A DNA stretch of 38,042 bases, from NCBI GenBank assembly GCA_001661245.1, contig KV454011.1:2476424-2514465 (forward strand). Reading direction: 5' to 3'. The notes beneath the pieces were generated by a model. That model was not told the DNA's origin, made no database searches, and was given only the letters and a program-made list of their open reading frames with translations. This stretch comes from Pachysolen tannophilus NRRL Y-2460 (Eukaryota > Ascomycota > Pichiomycetes > Alaninales > Pachysolenaceae). A program made the translations under genes and the position numbers. The stretch's first letter is position 1. Each line of letters opens with the position of its first letter. Below, one piece after another: positions 10,646-20,301 of this stretch.

Positions 10646-11462
10646 TCTTGGCAATCTATCGTTACTAATTCAAAATTATCTTTGTTTTGTTTTGGTTTTG
10701 CTTCGCTTCGCTTTTCTTCAAACGATTTCTCCGCAATTAAGTCTTGTTTGTTAATTAATTATTTTTTTTTTTTTAATTATTATTATTAATATTAAAAAAA
10801 AATAAAAATAAAAAAAGCTTAATTATAATTTGGTGAAAAGGATAAAAGGAAAATATTTTATACTTATTTTTAAAATTGAATTAAACATCAATTTGTAAAT
10901 TGTTTTTACATTAAAAAGAAGGTCCAACGGATAAGCTTTTCAAGAACGTAAGAATGCAAGAACCTAAGAACATAAGAACGTAAAAATATAAGAACGCTGG
11001 TGTAAGGTGTTTTGATTATTTTTTTTTTTATTTTATATGGGAAAACTAATAATTTAGTGAAAATTTCGACCTAAAAAACTTTTTTTTTTTTTTTTTATTA
11101 CTTTAATTGACAAAATTACTTAAAATGGTTGGTTGTAAAGGTTAACTTAATTTCCGGGGTCAATGGCAATAAAATTAAAAAATTAAAGATTAATCAAAGT
11201 GCATACGCAAGAGTTTACAAAATTACGCAGATATGTACCGCTGAATGTGGATATAATGTGGTACGCATAAAGGTTAGAGAGAGTGGGGAAAAAGCGGATA
11301 AATGAAGTGGAAATATGTGCACCAATTGAAGTGTTATTTTTTCTCTGCTGCGTACGCGTATTAATGAATTCAAAAACAAAACAAGACTAGAATTCCTTAT
11401 GAACTGACCACAAAGAGTTATATATATATATATATATATATCTATATGGTTGAGAGCAGAGT
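10646..11462. other. IDP2-NDL1 divergent intergenic region
   Basis: An 817-bp shared upstream region. It holds TTA/ATT-rich runs near 10760-10800, an 8-bp tandem repeat (10942-10997), a T18 tract near 11080, an (AT)n tract near 11420-11440, and a short uORF touching the NDL1 start. No gene is seen. Confidence 0.6.
10942..10997. repeat. Seven-copy 8-bp tandem repeat (AAGAACNT)
   Basis: Seven head-to-tail 8-bp units begin at 10942, 10950, 10958, 10966, 10974, 10982 and 10990. Units read AAGAACGT, AAGAATGC, AAGAACCT, AAGAACAT, AAGAACGT, AAAAATAT and AAGAACGC. The phase is exact and divergence is mainly in the last two bases. Confidence 0.85.
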
Positions 11463-11466
11463 ATGA
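11446..11466 (+). promoter_or_regulatory. Short upstream ORF overlapping the NDL1 start
   Basis: ATG 11446 opens a six-codon frame (MVESRV) whose TGA stop (11464-11466) overlaps the NDL1 ATG (11463-11465) as ATGA. If the mRNA begins upstream of 11446, ribosomes would end on the uORF exactly at the main start, which could lower NDL1 translation or require leaky scanning or reinitiation. The transcript start is unknown. Confidence 0.45.
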
Positions 11467-12401
11467 GGGATGATGAAGGTATCTGCGAGAATTTTGAACA
11501 GTTAATGGATGAGTTGAGCTATGAGGAAGCTGTTAAAGAAGTTGTGTCTTTGCGGAGAGAGCTTCAAGAATTTGAAAATTCATCAAAAGAATTAGAAGAC
11601 GCGCTAGAATTAGAAATACAGGATTTAAATAATGAAAGAAATAAATTAAGAACTAATTTACAGATGAAAAATGAAGAATTGAATGATTCAAAGAAAAAAA
11701 TAATGGCTTTAGAGAATGAATTGATGCAACTTAGTAGTAAAAATAATGATTTAATATGTAAATATGAACAAGATATTTCTCAAAAAAAATCAAAACTTAT
11801 ACAATTTGAAATTGAAAGTGATAATTTAGAAACTGATACTAGAATTTTAAATTCTAAATTACAAACACAACAAGAAATAAATAATGAATTATTAGAAAAA
11901 AATATTATACTTCAATATGAAATTTCTGAAATAAATCATACATTAAATAATGAAAAATTAGAAAATTCAAATAATCAAATAAAAATTAATGAATTATTAA
12001 ATAAGATAAATATTTTATCTTTACAAAATGAAAGATATAAAGTAATCATGGGAAAACCAAGAAAAGTTTCAGAATTTAATACACCTCCTTTATCATCATC
12101 AAAATTAGAATCACAAGAACAAATTATACCAAAACAGATAGAACTTAATGATTTACCTTACGAAAATGGTTATCGTCACCATAGATTAAGTAGATTAGGT
12201 TCTAAGAAAAAAAATGAAGTAATTGGAAGATCATTTTCTATAACAAAGAAACAGAAACAAAAACAACAAAATAATGATGAAAATAAAGAAAATTTAAGCA
12301 ATACTACTACATCTGCTTTAGATTCAAAATTAATACAAGATGAAAAAAATCAAGATCTTAATAAAAATGGAAAAATAAGTAAATGGAAAATTTTCCGTTA
12401 A
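11463..12401 (+). CDS. NDL1: NudE-like dynein pathway protein Ndl1
   Basis: A 312-residue protein that is almost wholly coiled coil from about residue 14 to 200 (repeating EELN, LEDALELEIQDL, LENELMQLSSKN heptads). A polar, basic C-terminal tail ends KWKIFR. NudE proteins have an N-terminal coiled coil and a loose C-terminus; yeast Ndl1 helps Pac1/LIS1 target dynein to microtubule plus ends for spindle positioning. The assignment rests on this architecture (the opening YEEAVKEVVSLRRELQEFE is NudE-like) and on its convergent neighbour MCP2, also adjacent to NDL1 in S. cerevisiae beside HAP1. It is longer than S. cerevisiae Ndl1 (about 190 aa). Only 47 bp separate its stop from the MCP2 stop. 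Confidence 0.72.
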   Translation: MRDDEGICENFEQLMDELSYEEAVKEVVSLRRELQEFENSSKELEDALELEIQDLNNERNKLRTNLQMKNEELNDSKKKIMALENELMQLSSKNNDLICKYEQDISQKKSKLIQFEIESDNLETDTRILNSKLQTQQEINNELLEKNIILQYEISEINHTLNNEKLENSNNQIKINELLNKINILSLQNERYKVIMGKPRKVSEFNTPPLSSSKLESQEQIIPKQIELNDLPYENGYRHHRLSRLGSKKKNEVIGRSFSITKKQKQKQQNNDENKENLSNTTTSALDSKLIQDEKNQDLNKNGKISKWKIFR

Positions 12402-12448
12402 TAATATATATAAATGTATAAATAAATGTTTTTTTTATTATTTATTTC

Positions 12449-14218
12449 TTAAACTGAAGATTTGTCATATATGAAAAAATTTCTAAAAATCATAATTAAA
12501 TCATAAAAATACAATTTTTCAATTACTCTGTAATATTTCCATATTGCTTTAAATTCTCCAATAAACCAGTAAATTCCAAACTTCTTGGTTTTTTTATTAT
12601 TATTTTCAATATCCTCATAGTATACAGTTTTAGCACAATATGTTGCCATTATTAAAAAAGTTCTTTCAGGACCCAATGGATTCTGTAAACTTTCATCTAA
12701 ATGTCTTGTTAAATCATTCGTTTTCAATATCAATAAGACTACTCTTGGTAATGAACTTAGCAATGTTACCAAGTCAGCAATTTTCCCCTCATTTATTAAA
12801 GCATTAGTCATGGTATCTACTTCATTAGAAGATCTTGCTGATGCCACATCTCCACTTAAAGCATGTTTAAAATCTCTTCCAGTAATTGCAGCACATAAAA
12901 TAGGAAATTGTCGATCTGTAATACCAGCAAAATTTTTTGAATGTATTCTCATACCTTCAAGATCATGGTTAAACATTGCAAGCCAAAATTTTGCATAATC
13001 TCTTCTCATTTGTTGAGTAATATTTCTATATAGACCATGATCATATAATACAATTTCAAAATTATGAGGATTTAAAGGATTTGGCATTGATGAACGAATT
13101 GCTAAATTTCCACCATGTGGATCACAATGAACTCCTACTTCAGGAGTGAAAATCATATTATTAAAAATATGTGAAAGACAAGATGAAACTTGTGATCTTG
13201 AAATATTATTTTTTTTTAAATATTCCAAATCATCTAATCTATGACCACCAATATATTCCATTATTAATATTCTTTTATTTGAAGATTTTACTTGAGGAAT
13301 TCTTAAAGCTGTTTGTTTTGTAAATTTTTTAAAATATGAAGCAGTTTTCATTGCATTTTTTGCTTCATTATTAAAATCCAATTCTACGTATATTGATTCT
13401 TGTAATTCTTCACCTAACCAAGTTAAAGGATATTCTGGGAAAATATTTAGCATTAACTTGAAAACTGTTTGTGTCATTAGTATATCTATGGGGACAAATT
13501 CTTTTAATGAAGGGTGTTGACATTTGACAGCTACTTTTTCTCCAGTTTTTTTCAAGAAACCTATATGTACTTGAGCTAATGAAGCAACACCTGCTGGTTT
13601 ACGATCAAAATGTTCAAATAGTTCATCAATAGGAAAACCCAAGTCTTCAATAAATAAATTATTTATTTCTTCATAATCACTTTCAGGACAATTATCTTGT
13701 AGAGGAATCATTGTTCTTGTCCATTCTGGAGGTAATAAATAACTCATTGCACTAATATGCTGACCTAATTTAATATATATTCCACCATTTTTTTCTAAAG
13801 CTCTCAATGTGATCAAAGCAGCTTTCTTATGAGTCTTTGATAATGCAGCTTGTTTTGCTGATTCATCAGTAAAATTAGAAAATCTTAAAACTTTACCATA
13901 TAAATAAAAACATCTAATTGTCGCTACTGTAACAACCCCAATTCTCTTTATTGTAAAATAACCATGCCTCACTGTATCATGGAAACTCTGATTTGTATTA
14001 TACAATATTACCCCCGATACTGCAAATGATGAAATGAAGATAAGTTTATATTTGAGATTTCTATTTTGTGGTAGAAAACGATCTATTATTGGTGGTGTCT
14101 TTGTAGTTGTGGTTGAGAAAAAATCGTGCCCCGATGATATCAACCCCTGACGAGGTATCTTTACACCTCGAAAATAAAATCTTGTTAAGATGGCTCTCCC
14201 ACTTTTATATTGAATCAT
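12449..14218 (-). CDS. MCP2: Mitochondrial ABC1/ADCK-family protein Mcp2
   Basis: A 589-residue ABC1/UbiB-type atypical kinase-like protein, matching yeast Mcp2 (569 aa). The N-terminus is basic and hydroxylated with few acids, typical of a mitochondrial presequence, followed by one hydrophobic segment (about 59-73). Visible family motifs are KLGQ (150-153), the Ala-rich-type loop GVASLAQVHIG (about 210-220), VAVK K232, LDFNNEAKNA, EYIGGHRL, catalytic CDPHGGNLAIR and the DFG-like YDHGL. In yeast Mcp2 is an inner-membrane protein tied to lipid homeostasis and to coenzyme Q distribution, and was found as a suppressor of ERMES loss. The ATG is at 14218. It is convergent with NDL1. Confidence 0.92.
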   Translation of the reverse strand: MIQYKSGRAILTRFYFRGVKIPRQGLISSGHDFFSTTTTKTPPIIDRFLPQNRNLKYKLIFISSFAVSGVILYNTNQSFHDTVRHGYFTIKRIGVVTVATIRCFYLYGKVLRFSNFTDESAKQAALSKTHKKAALITLRALEKNGGIYIKLGQHISAMSYLLPPEWTRTMIPLQDNCPESDYEEINNLFIEDLGFPIDELFEHFDRKPAGVASLAQVHIGFLKKTGEKVAVKCQHPSLKEFVPIDILMTQTVFKLMLNIFPEYPLTWLGEELQESIYVELDFNNEAKNAMKTASYFKKFTKQTALRIPQVKSSNKRILIMEYIGGHRLDDLEYLKKNNISRSQVSSCLSHIFNNMIFTPEVGVHCDPHGGNLAIRSSMPNPLNPHNFEIVLYDHGLYRNITQQMRRDYAKFWLAMFNHDLEGMRIHSKNFAGITDRQFPILCAAITGRDFKHALSGDVASARSSNEVDTMTNALINEGKIADLVTLLSSLPRVVLLILKTNDLTRHLDESLQNPLGPERTFLIMATYCAKTVYYEDIENNNKKTKKFGIYWFIGEFKAIWKYYRVIEKLYFYDLIMIFRNFFIYDKSSV

Positions 14219-15515
14219 GATAAATCCACAAAGGAAAAGAAAAGAAAAAGAAAAAAAAAATTACCAAACTTTTATGATGTCTATAATAATATCATGTATT
14301 ATTATTCCCTTTTGCTTTATTCCTGCTATAACTATTTTGTCTCTTGTTTTTTTCACTTCTTTCCCTTTTCAGTGATTTTTCAAAATTTACTGAAAAAAAA
14401 AAAAAAAAAAAAAAATTAACAGAAAAAAGAACAGCGCGCAAGTTAGAAAGTAAGCGGTACGCTTTTGCCCTTTAAAAAAGCGTATCGATACAATCGTGAG
14501 AACAGTATCAAAAAGTACCAAAAAAAATCTTTTTTTTTTCTTTCTTTCTCCTCTGCCATTGGCTTACACGGTTACTGAGCTATTGGGCTACTTGGTTACT
14601 GAGTAAGCGCCCCGTGTCATTAACTTCTTTTTTTAAATTGGCAGTGTTTTTTTTTTCCAATCGATATGTCCGCGAACTAAACATTTGCTCTTACTAACGC
14701 CAATTGGGATTTTTAAAACATGCATTTATGACCGATGGAAGAGATAAAAAAAAAAATAAAAATTTTTTATTTATTTATTTTTGCTCGTATTGTACGCGCG
14801 TAAAGTAATTCGTCATCTTTTTGCTCGTTATACAAAATTTTTTAAAATTAGGTCACAATAGACAGATAATAAGACACCGGAGTGAGATCTTCATTCCGAG
14901 CGTCTTTTGACGGTTAAATCAGAAAAAGAAGCAAAAAGAAAAAAAAAACCGTAGCGCTACCAATATACAAGATCGTCTTGTATAATGGCTAATATTTGAA
15001 TATTTGTAAATTGTATTCTGTAATATCTATCCAACTCCGTTTATTATATTTATCTTATACATTCTTTATTTTCTTTATTGTTTTAGTTAAAAAAACTCGT
15101 TTTTTTCTATTTTTTTTCTTCTATTTTTTTTCTAATTTTTTTTATCTATTTCATCGACGTTTCCCTTTTAGAACCGGTTTGAATCCTTGCTTTTAGAGAC
15201 ATAATCCAGTTTGCAAAGGTCTAGAAGCCTTTTTTTGACACTAGCCTCATAGTACGAATAACAAAGGGTCTGCATGTTTAAGCATCAGTTACCATTACGG
15301 TGAGGAAAGGGTTTTTTCTAGCCTAAGTAATATATTATTTTGATCTTTTTTTACTTCTATTCTTCTTTCTTGACTTTCTTTAACCTTTTCTATTTCTTTA
15401 TTTCTTTAATTCGTTTATTGAGTCTTTGTTCTTTTTTTTTTTATTTTTATTTTTTTTCGTTTGATTTTTTTTTTATCTACTTTTGTTTTGTTTTTATTTG
15501 GTTCTGTGGTAGAGA
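14219..15515. other. MCP2-HAP1-a divergent intergenic region
   Basis: About 1.3 kb of shared upstream DNA with many T tracts and no supported gene. It contains a 10-bp direct repeat GGTTACTGAG (14570-14579 and 14594-14603) and two adjacent perfect palindromes (14951-14984). No exact Hap1 site (CGG-N3-TA-N-CGG) was found by eye. The 15.4-15.5 kb segment is T-rich, as in a yeast promoter or leader. Confidence 0.6.
14951..14984. promoter_or_regulatory. Two adjacent perfect palindromes upstream of HAP1-a
   Basis: GTAGCGCTAC (14951-14960) is a perfect 10-bp palindrome. Three bases later TATACAAGA (14964-14972) and TCTTGTATA (14976-14984) form a perfect 9-bp inverted repeat around TCG. They lie about 530-565 bp before the HAP1-a ATG. 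Dimeric regulator sites or a short RNA hairpin are possible; the binding factor is unknown. Confidence 0.5.
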
Positions 15516-18500
15516 ATGACGCAGGGCGGAAGTTCTTCTCCCAACGTCACTGACAATCCAGTGATACGGAAAGATATTATTGCTGATAATACAAAATCAA
15601 GATCTCCAAGAACAAAGACAAATACAAGAAAGAGAAATAGAGTTCCAATATCTTGTACCATTTGTCGAAGAAGAAAAGTTAAGGTATGTTTTAATTTTTT
15701 TTTTTTTTTTTTCTTTTCGTTTAAAATTTCAATTACTAACAATATAATTTTTCATGTTTTTTTTTTTTTTATTAGTGCGACAAAGGAAAGCCAACTTGCA
15801 GTAATTGCAAAAAAAATAGTGTTTCTCATTTGTGTTTTTATTTACAGCCTTCTTGGGCGAAAGAACTAGAAGATGATGAATTGAAGTTTCCAGTTGGTCC
15901 TAAAGAGAAAGAGAAAGAAAAAGAAAAAGTGAATAGAGTTGATTCAGATAATAATAGTGATACAGATTCAATAAATAAAGATGAAGAAATTATTTTATTG
16001 AGACAAAAAATTAAAGATTTGGAAGATATTATTAAATCGAATAATAATAACCGTGATAATTCTAATAAATCTATTAAGAATGAGTCGGAATCAACCATTG
16101 TATCTGGATCTACTTGTTCTAAAAATCAAAATTTTGAAACAAAAGATTCAATTTCAAATCCATATAATGCTGAATTAGAACAAATTGATTTGATTAAAAA
16201 TTTTAATATCTTGTATACTACAAAGAGAAGTAATAAACATAGCTTCCCAATCATTTATCAAATAAGTGTTATGTCCTGGTTATTTATTATTAAAAATGAC
16301 AGTTATTTAAATGATTTATGGATAAAAATATTTAATTTACGAAAATATTATGAACATCAATATGGGAGTAGTGAAACAACTGAAACAAGTGAAAAACTTT
16401 TGGAATTATCAAGACAATCAAATATTTTAATTAAAAGTATAAAAGAGAAATCATCAGGAAATAATTTTTCAACTGGGAGTAATGTTAATACAGAAATTGA
16501 TTATACTAATTTTGATTTTAATAAAAATATCTTAACTTCATCTACATTGGAAGATAAAAATAAATTTAAACAAGATAAACAAAGAGTTGAAGAAATTTGT
16601 CCTTTGAACCATACAAAGGGAAATGGAAGTAATATTGGGAACCAACAATATACATATAAAATTAATAAATCTGAAAATTCTGATAAATTACCTGAAACAA
16701 GAGATGATTCAGTTTGCCCAGTTCAACACATTAATAGAGAAAATTTAAATAAAGGAACAGAAAACATAAAATTAGAAAGAAGTAATTCAAAACCTTTGGA
16801 ATTTAAGAAAGTTGTCAAGGAGGATCAACATCCATTACCTCAATCTGTCTTACAATGCCCTATGATAAGACATGATGGTGGATTGAAACAGCTTGTTGAT
16901 AAAAGATGTCCTATGTTAGCTTCAGATTTTGAAAAATTGGCTGATGATGAAGATAATGATGATTCTAAAGTTTGCCCTTTAATGCTTGGTGATGCAAAGA
17001 CTGTTTTCAGGCAAAGATTATTGAAAAATTCATTGAGAAGAATGAGCTCTAACATGGAAAACATGCCACAAAATTCTAATAATGGTTGTCCTGTTGTTGG
17101 TTGTGATTCCAATAAGAATAAGAAGAAAAGAAAATTAAACTCTACATCGAAAAATGTCAAGTCTCCAGGACTGTCAATTGATATCAAAAGTATTAATTTC
17201 ACTGATACAAGACAAACTGTATCAATTATTGAAAAAAATTTACCAAATAAAAAAATTGTTTGGTTATTGCTTAATAGATTTTTCGAAAAATTATACATTC
17301 ATTTACCAATAATTGATGAATTTGCTTTTAGAGAAAGAATTACACATCTTATCGGAGGATTAGACGATGATTCTGTTACTCAAAGAATAAAATTAGCAGA
17401 TACAATAAGTTACGAATATAATGAAGAATTTATGAATATTTGTTTGTTAATTGTGATTTTAAGATTAAGTTGGTTATCTTTACCTAATAATGTACCGAGA
17501 AAGTTTGACCAACAATCTGCACATCATCAGGAATTAACCCAAGAAGAGAGAATATTAATTAAACCAGAAAATACAATACCAATCATTTTAGTAGATTTGG
17601 TTAAGGAAGTTTTCAGTAATATTAAAATTTTAAGTAAACCAGCAATCATTATTTTACAATGTGGTATATTTTTAAAATACTATAATATATTCTCACCGGA
17701 AGATGGTTTTGAGTTGGATGATAGTTACAATGGTGGGAATCATACAAATACAAATATTTCTGGTGAACCAGAAACTTTGAACTTAAATTCATCGATTTAT
17801 TTGAATAATTTGATTTCTTTAGCGAAAACTATTGGTTTAAACAGAGATCCTTCAATGTTTAAAAATTTCCAAAACTCGGATGATGATGACGATAGTACTA
17901 AAGTCAAGTTGTTTAGGAAAAGGCATTTATGGAGAAAATTATGGTATTCATTAATAAACTTGCACGTAATAACGGACATTAGTCTGGGTGATTATTCAAA
18001 GCACTTAAATATCAACATTTATGATAATAGATTCAAAGATAGTCATTGCAGTTGTAACGAATATTGGGATTGTAAACAACCAGGCGATGTGGAATTTGAT
18101 ATGATTTCCAAAAGTTTTACTGGTGAAACAGATCATGATGAGTTGAGTTATCTGAGAGAATTAAAAGTTGTAGAAAACTTTAAAGCAGAATATCAAGTAA
18201 ATGTTTTAATCTTCAAGTCCATGAAGATTTTATTAGATTCTAACATTTCCTCTATGAAGTCAAGCATTGATGATATTTTAAATGAGTTTACTAAAATAGT
18301 TCATGATCAAAAAATCGAAGATAAGAATCAGATGTCATCACTTGGAAATAATAGTTTGAGATTTTCTCAGCTTTTAATAAAGTATGATAAAGACAAAGAA
18401 TCCTTGTTGGACGCGTCTCTTAGAATCTATAGATTCAGAACGTTTTTACTTATTAAGATGTTACTCTTTATTTTTAATTACATTTTATTTTTGAATTATG

Positions 18501-19834
18501 AGGTCAAACTTAAACGTCTTTTGAAAGAACATCATTTGGATTTAAAGAAGCTGATGGAAATACCAAAATACGTAGCAAACTTGGATCCACAATTAGCTGC
18601 TGCTATTGAGGGTCTTAAAAAAATTGTTGATCGTTATTTTGAGAAAACTTTGTTGTTAGCAATTGATAACTACAATATTTTTATACAGTTTTTTAACAAT
18701 TGCAACATCTTTTTTCCGGACTTGGGTGCAGAATTATTAGTTTATCCATTTTTAATGATATTAAATCACAGATCGATGCAGTTTATCATCAGTTTAGTTC
18801 TAAGACTACAACAGAATGATGCAATAGTCTCACAAATTTTAATAACTAATGGTATAAATAAAGAGGAGTTATTAATGAAGTTGTTTAACTTTTTGAAGGT
18901 ATTTTTGAATAAATTAGATAAACTTTCAAAATATTATTATTACGCTTGGAGATTAAAAAAATTGATCAAATTTTTTTATAATGTTTTGGTCAGTTCAAGT
19001 AAGATTTTTACTACTAGCTACACAAAGATGATAGGAAATAATAAGAATGGAACTTCTTTAGATTGTCCTGTATTAAAAGATATAAAGACAACTACTCTGG
19101 TTCCAATCTTACCAAATCAAAGACAGGAAGCATTATTACAACAAAAGGAGAAGGTGGAAGAGCTGCAACATAAAAAACAACAAGAAGTATTGGAACTCAA
19201 GCAGAGACAACAGCAGCAAGATCAGCTTCTTTTTGATTTTTCAGCAGGAAATAATAATTTCAATTCTTCTATTTTCAACTCGAATATTGATATAACCAAT
19301 GAAAGTGCAAATGCAGATTCCTTAAAAAATAACTTTTCAAATAATGAAGGAAAGAATGAAAACAATTTGGACAATAATTGCATAGATTATGGACCTAAAA
19401 ATGATGATGGTCACATGTCAGGTTCTTTTCTTCATCAACCACCAACTGAGTTTGCAAATCAAATTTTCAATGGTGGCGATTCATTGTCATCTTCTAATCT
19501 TATTAATAATAACAATATTACTCGTGATCCATTTGCTGATGATGTACAGTTAGATATATTTGACGACCTTATGATAGACAATATTTATAGTAGTGCAATT
19601 GATGATTCAGGCACCAATGGCACTTCAATGCCATATGACATATTTGGATACGACGGTATTTCAAATATTAATGGACAAAGTTCAAGGTACACCGTTAACG
19701 AGGTGGACTTTACAAATGTTGATTTAAGTACATTGCCTGATTTTACTCAGTTTCAACAACAGGCTCATAATTCTCAAAAAAATGGAGGCACAATCAGCGC
19801 TATAAGTGGCGAAAACTGGGGTCCCGGTTTTTAA
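15516..19834 (+). CDS. HAP1: HAP1-a: heme-responsive Zn2Cys6 transcription factor (two exons)
   Basis: Exons 15516-15683 and 15776-19834 give 1408 residues (S. cerevisiae Hap1 is about 1500). The zinc cluster RNRVPISCTICRRRKVK/CDKGKPTC...SHLC uses C47, C50, C57, C64, C67 and C76. A coiled-coil dimerisation helix follows (about 125-144). Cys-Pro heme-motif candidates start at residues 331, 370, 417, 434, 456 and 494, with a seventh at 1153, mirroring the six-plus-one layout of Hap1. The fungal regulatory middle domain covers about 530-1100 (LPNKKIVWLLLNRFFEKLY resembles Hap1 LPPKRVIALFIEKFFKHLY). A Gln-rich segment and an acidic C-terminus (about 1308-1328, DDVQLDIFDDLMID) suit activation. Hap1 controls respiratory, sterol and oxygen-response genes by heme level. 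The intron sits inside the zinc cluster. Confidence 0.93.
15684..15775 (+). other. HAP1-a intron (92 nt, phase 0)
   Basis: Donor GTATGT at 15684, branch site TACTAAC at 15734-15740, polypyrimidine tract, acceptor TTAG ending at 15775. Removal joins lysine 56 (RRRKVK) to cysteine 57 (CDKG) in phase and restores the six-Cys zinc cluster. Retaining the intron stays open for a while but gives a roughly 117-residue product with a disrupted zinc cluster. Confidence 0.93.
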
Positions 19835-20301
19835 ATATTCATGTATGTATCTATTTTATATGATCCATATTGACGAATTAGATTTTTCTGTTTTTTTACT
19901 ATTTATTTTCTTTTCCAGATTAATTAATTAGTTCTTATCACAGTGCTTACTATTATTTAAAATATATTGAAGCTATTATGTACATTGGCCTTAGGTGCTA
20001 ATATAAAAATCTTTCTAAAAAGAAACAAAAAGAAATACTTATATCTGTAAAATAAAAGTCATCACAATTATATGAATTGAAAAGGAAAAGGAAAAAGAAA
20101 AAAAAATAACAAAAAAACAGTAAACTCCTTTTTTAAATTGAAAGTAAAACTAGAAAGTATTCATGTGAATAGCTATATTAATAATTAGTGGGATATTAAG
20201 GTAGAACAGAAAATATAGTAAATTCTTGAGCGTAAAACAGTTGTTTCTGTTTATTGTAAATATCATTTTCGAAAAAAATAATTCTGGTTTAATCTTAAAA
20301 A
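19835..20301. other. HAP1-a/GAT1 convergent intergenic region
   Basis: 467 bp of AT-rich sequence with A-rich runs near 20080-20120. It carries the 3' ends of two convergent genes. No ORF or RNA gene is recognised. Confidence 0.6.

Noticed and set aside
14570-14603. 10-bp direct repeat GGTTACTGAG with flanking GCTTAC/GTAAGC
   Set aside because: Too short to be a mobile element end; no transposase or target duplication is visible nearby.
14210-15196. Short + strand frames in the MCP2/HAP1-a gap (about 66-69 codons)
   Set aside because: They start at non-ATG codons and consist mostly of Lys, Phe and Tyr from homopolymer runs.
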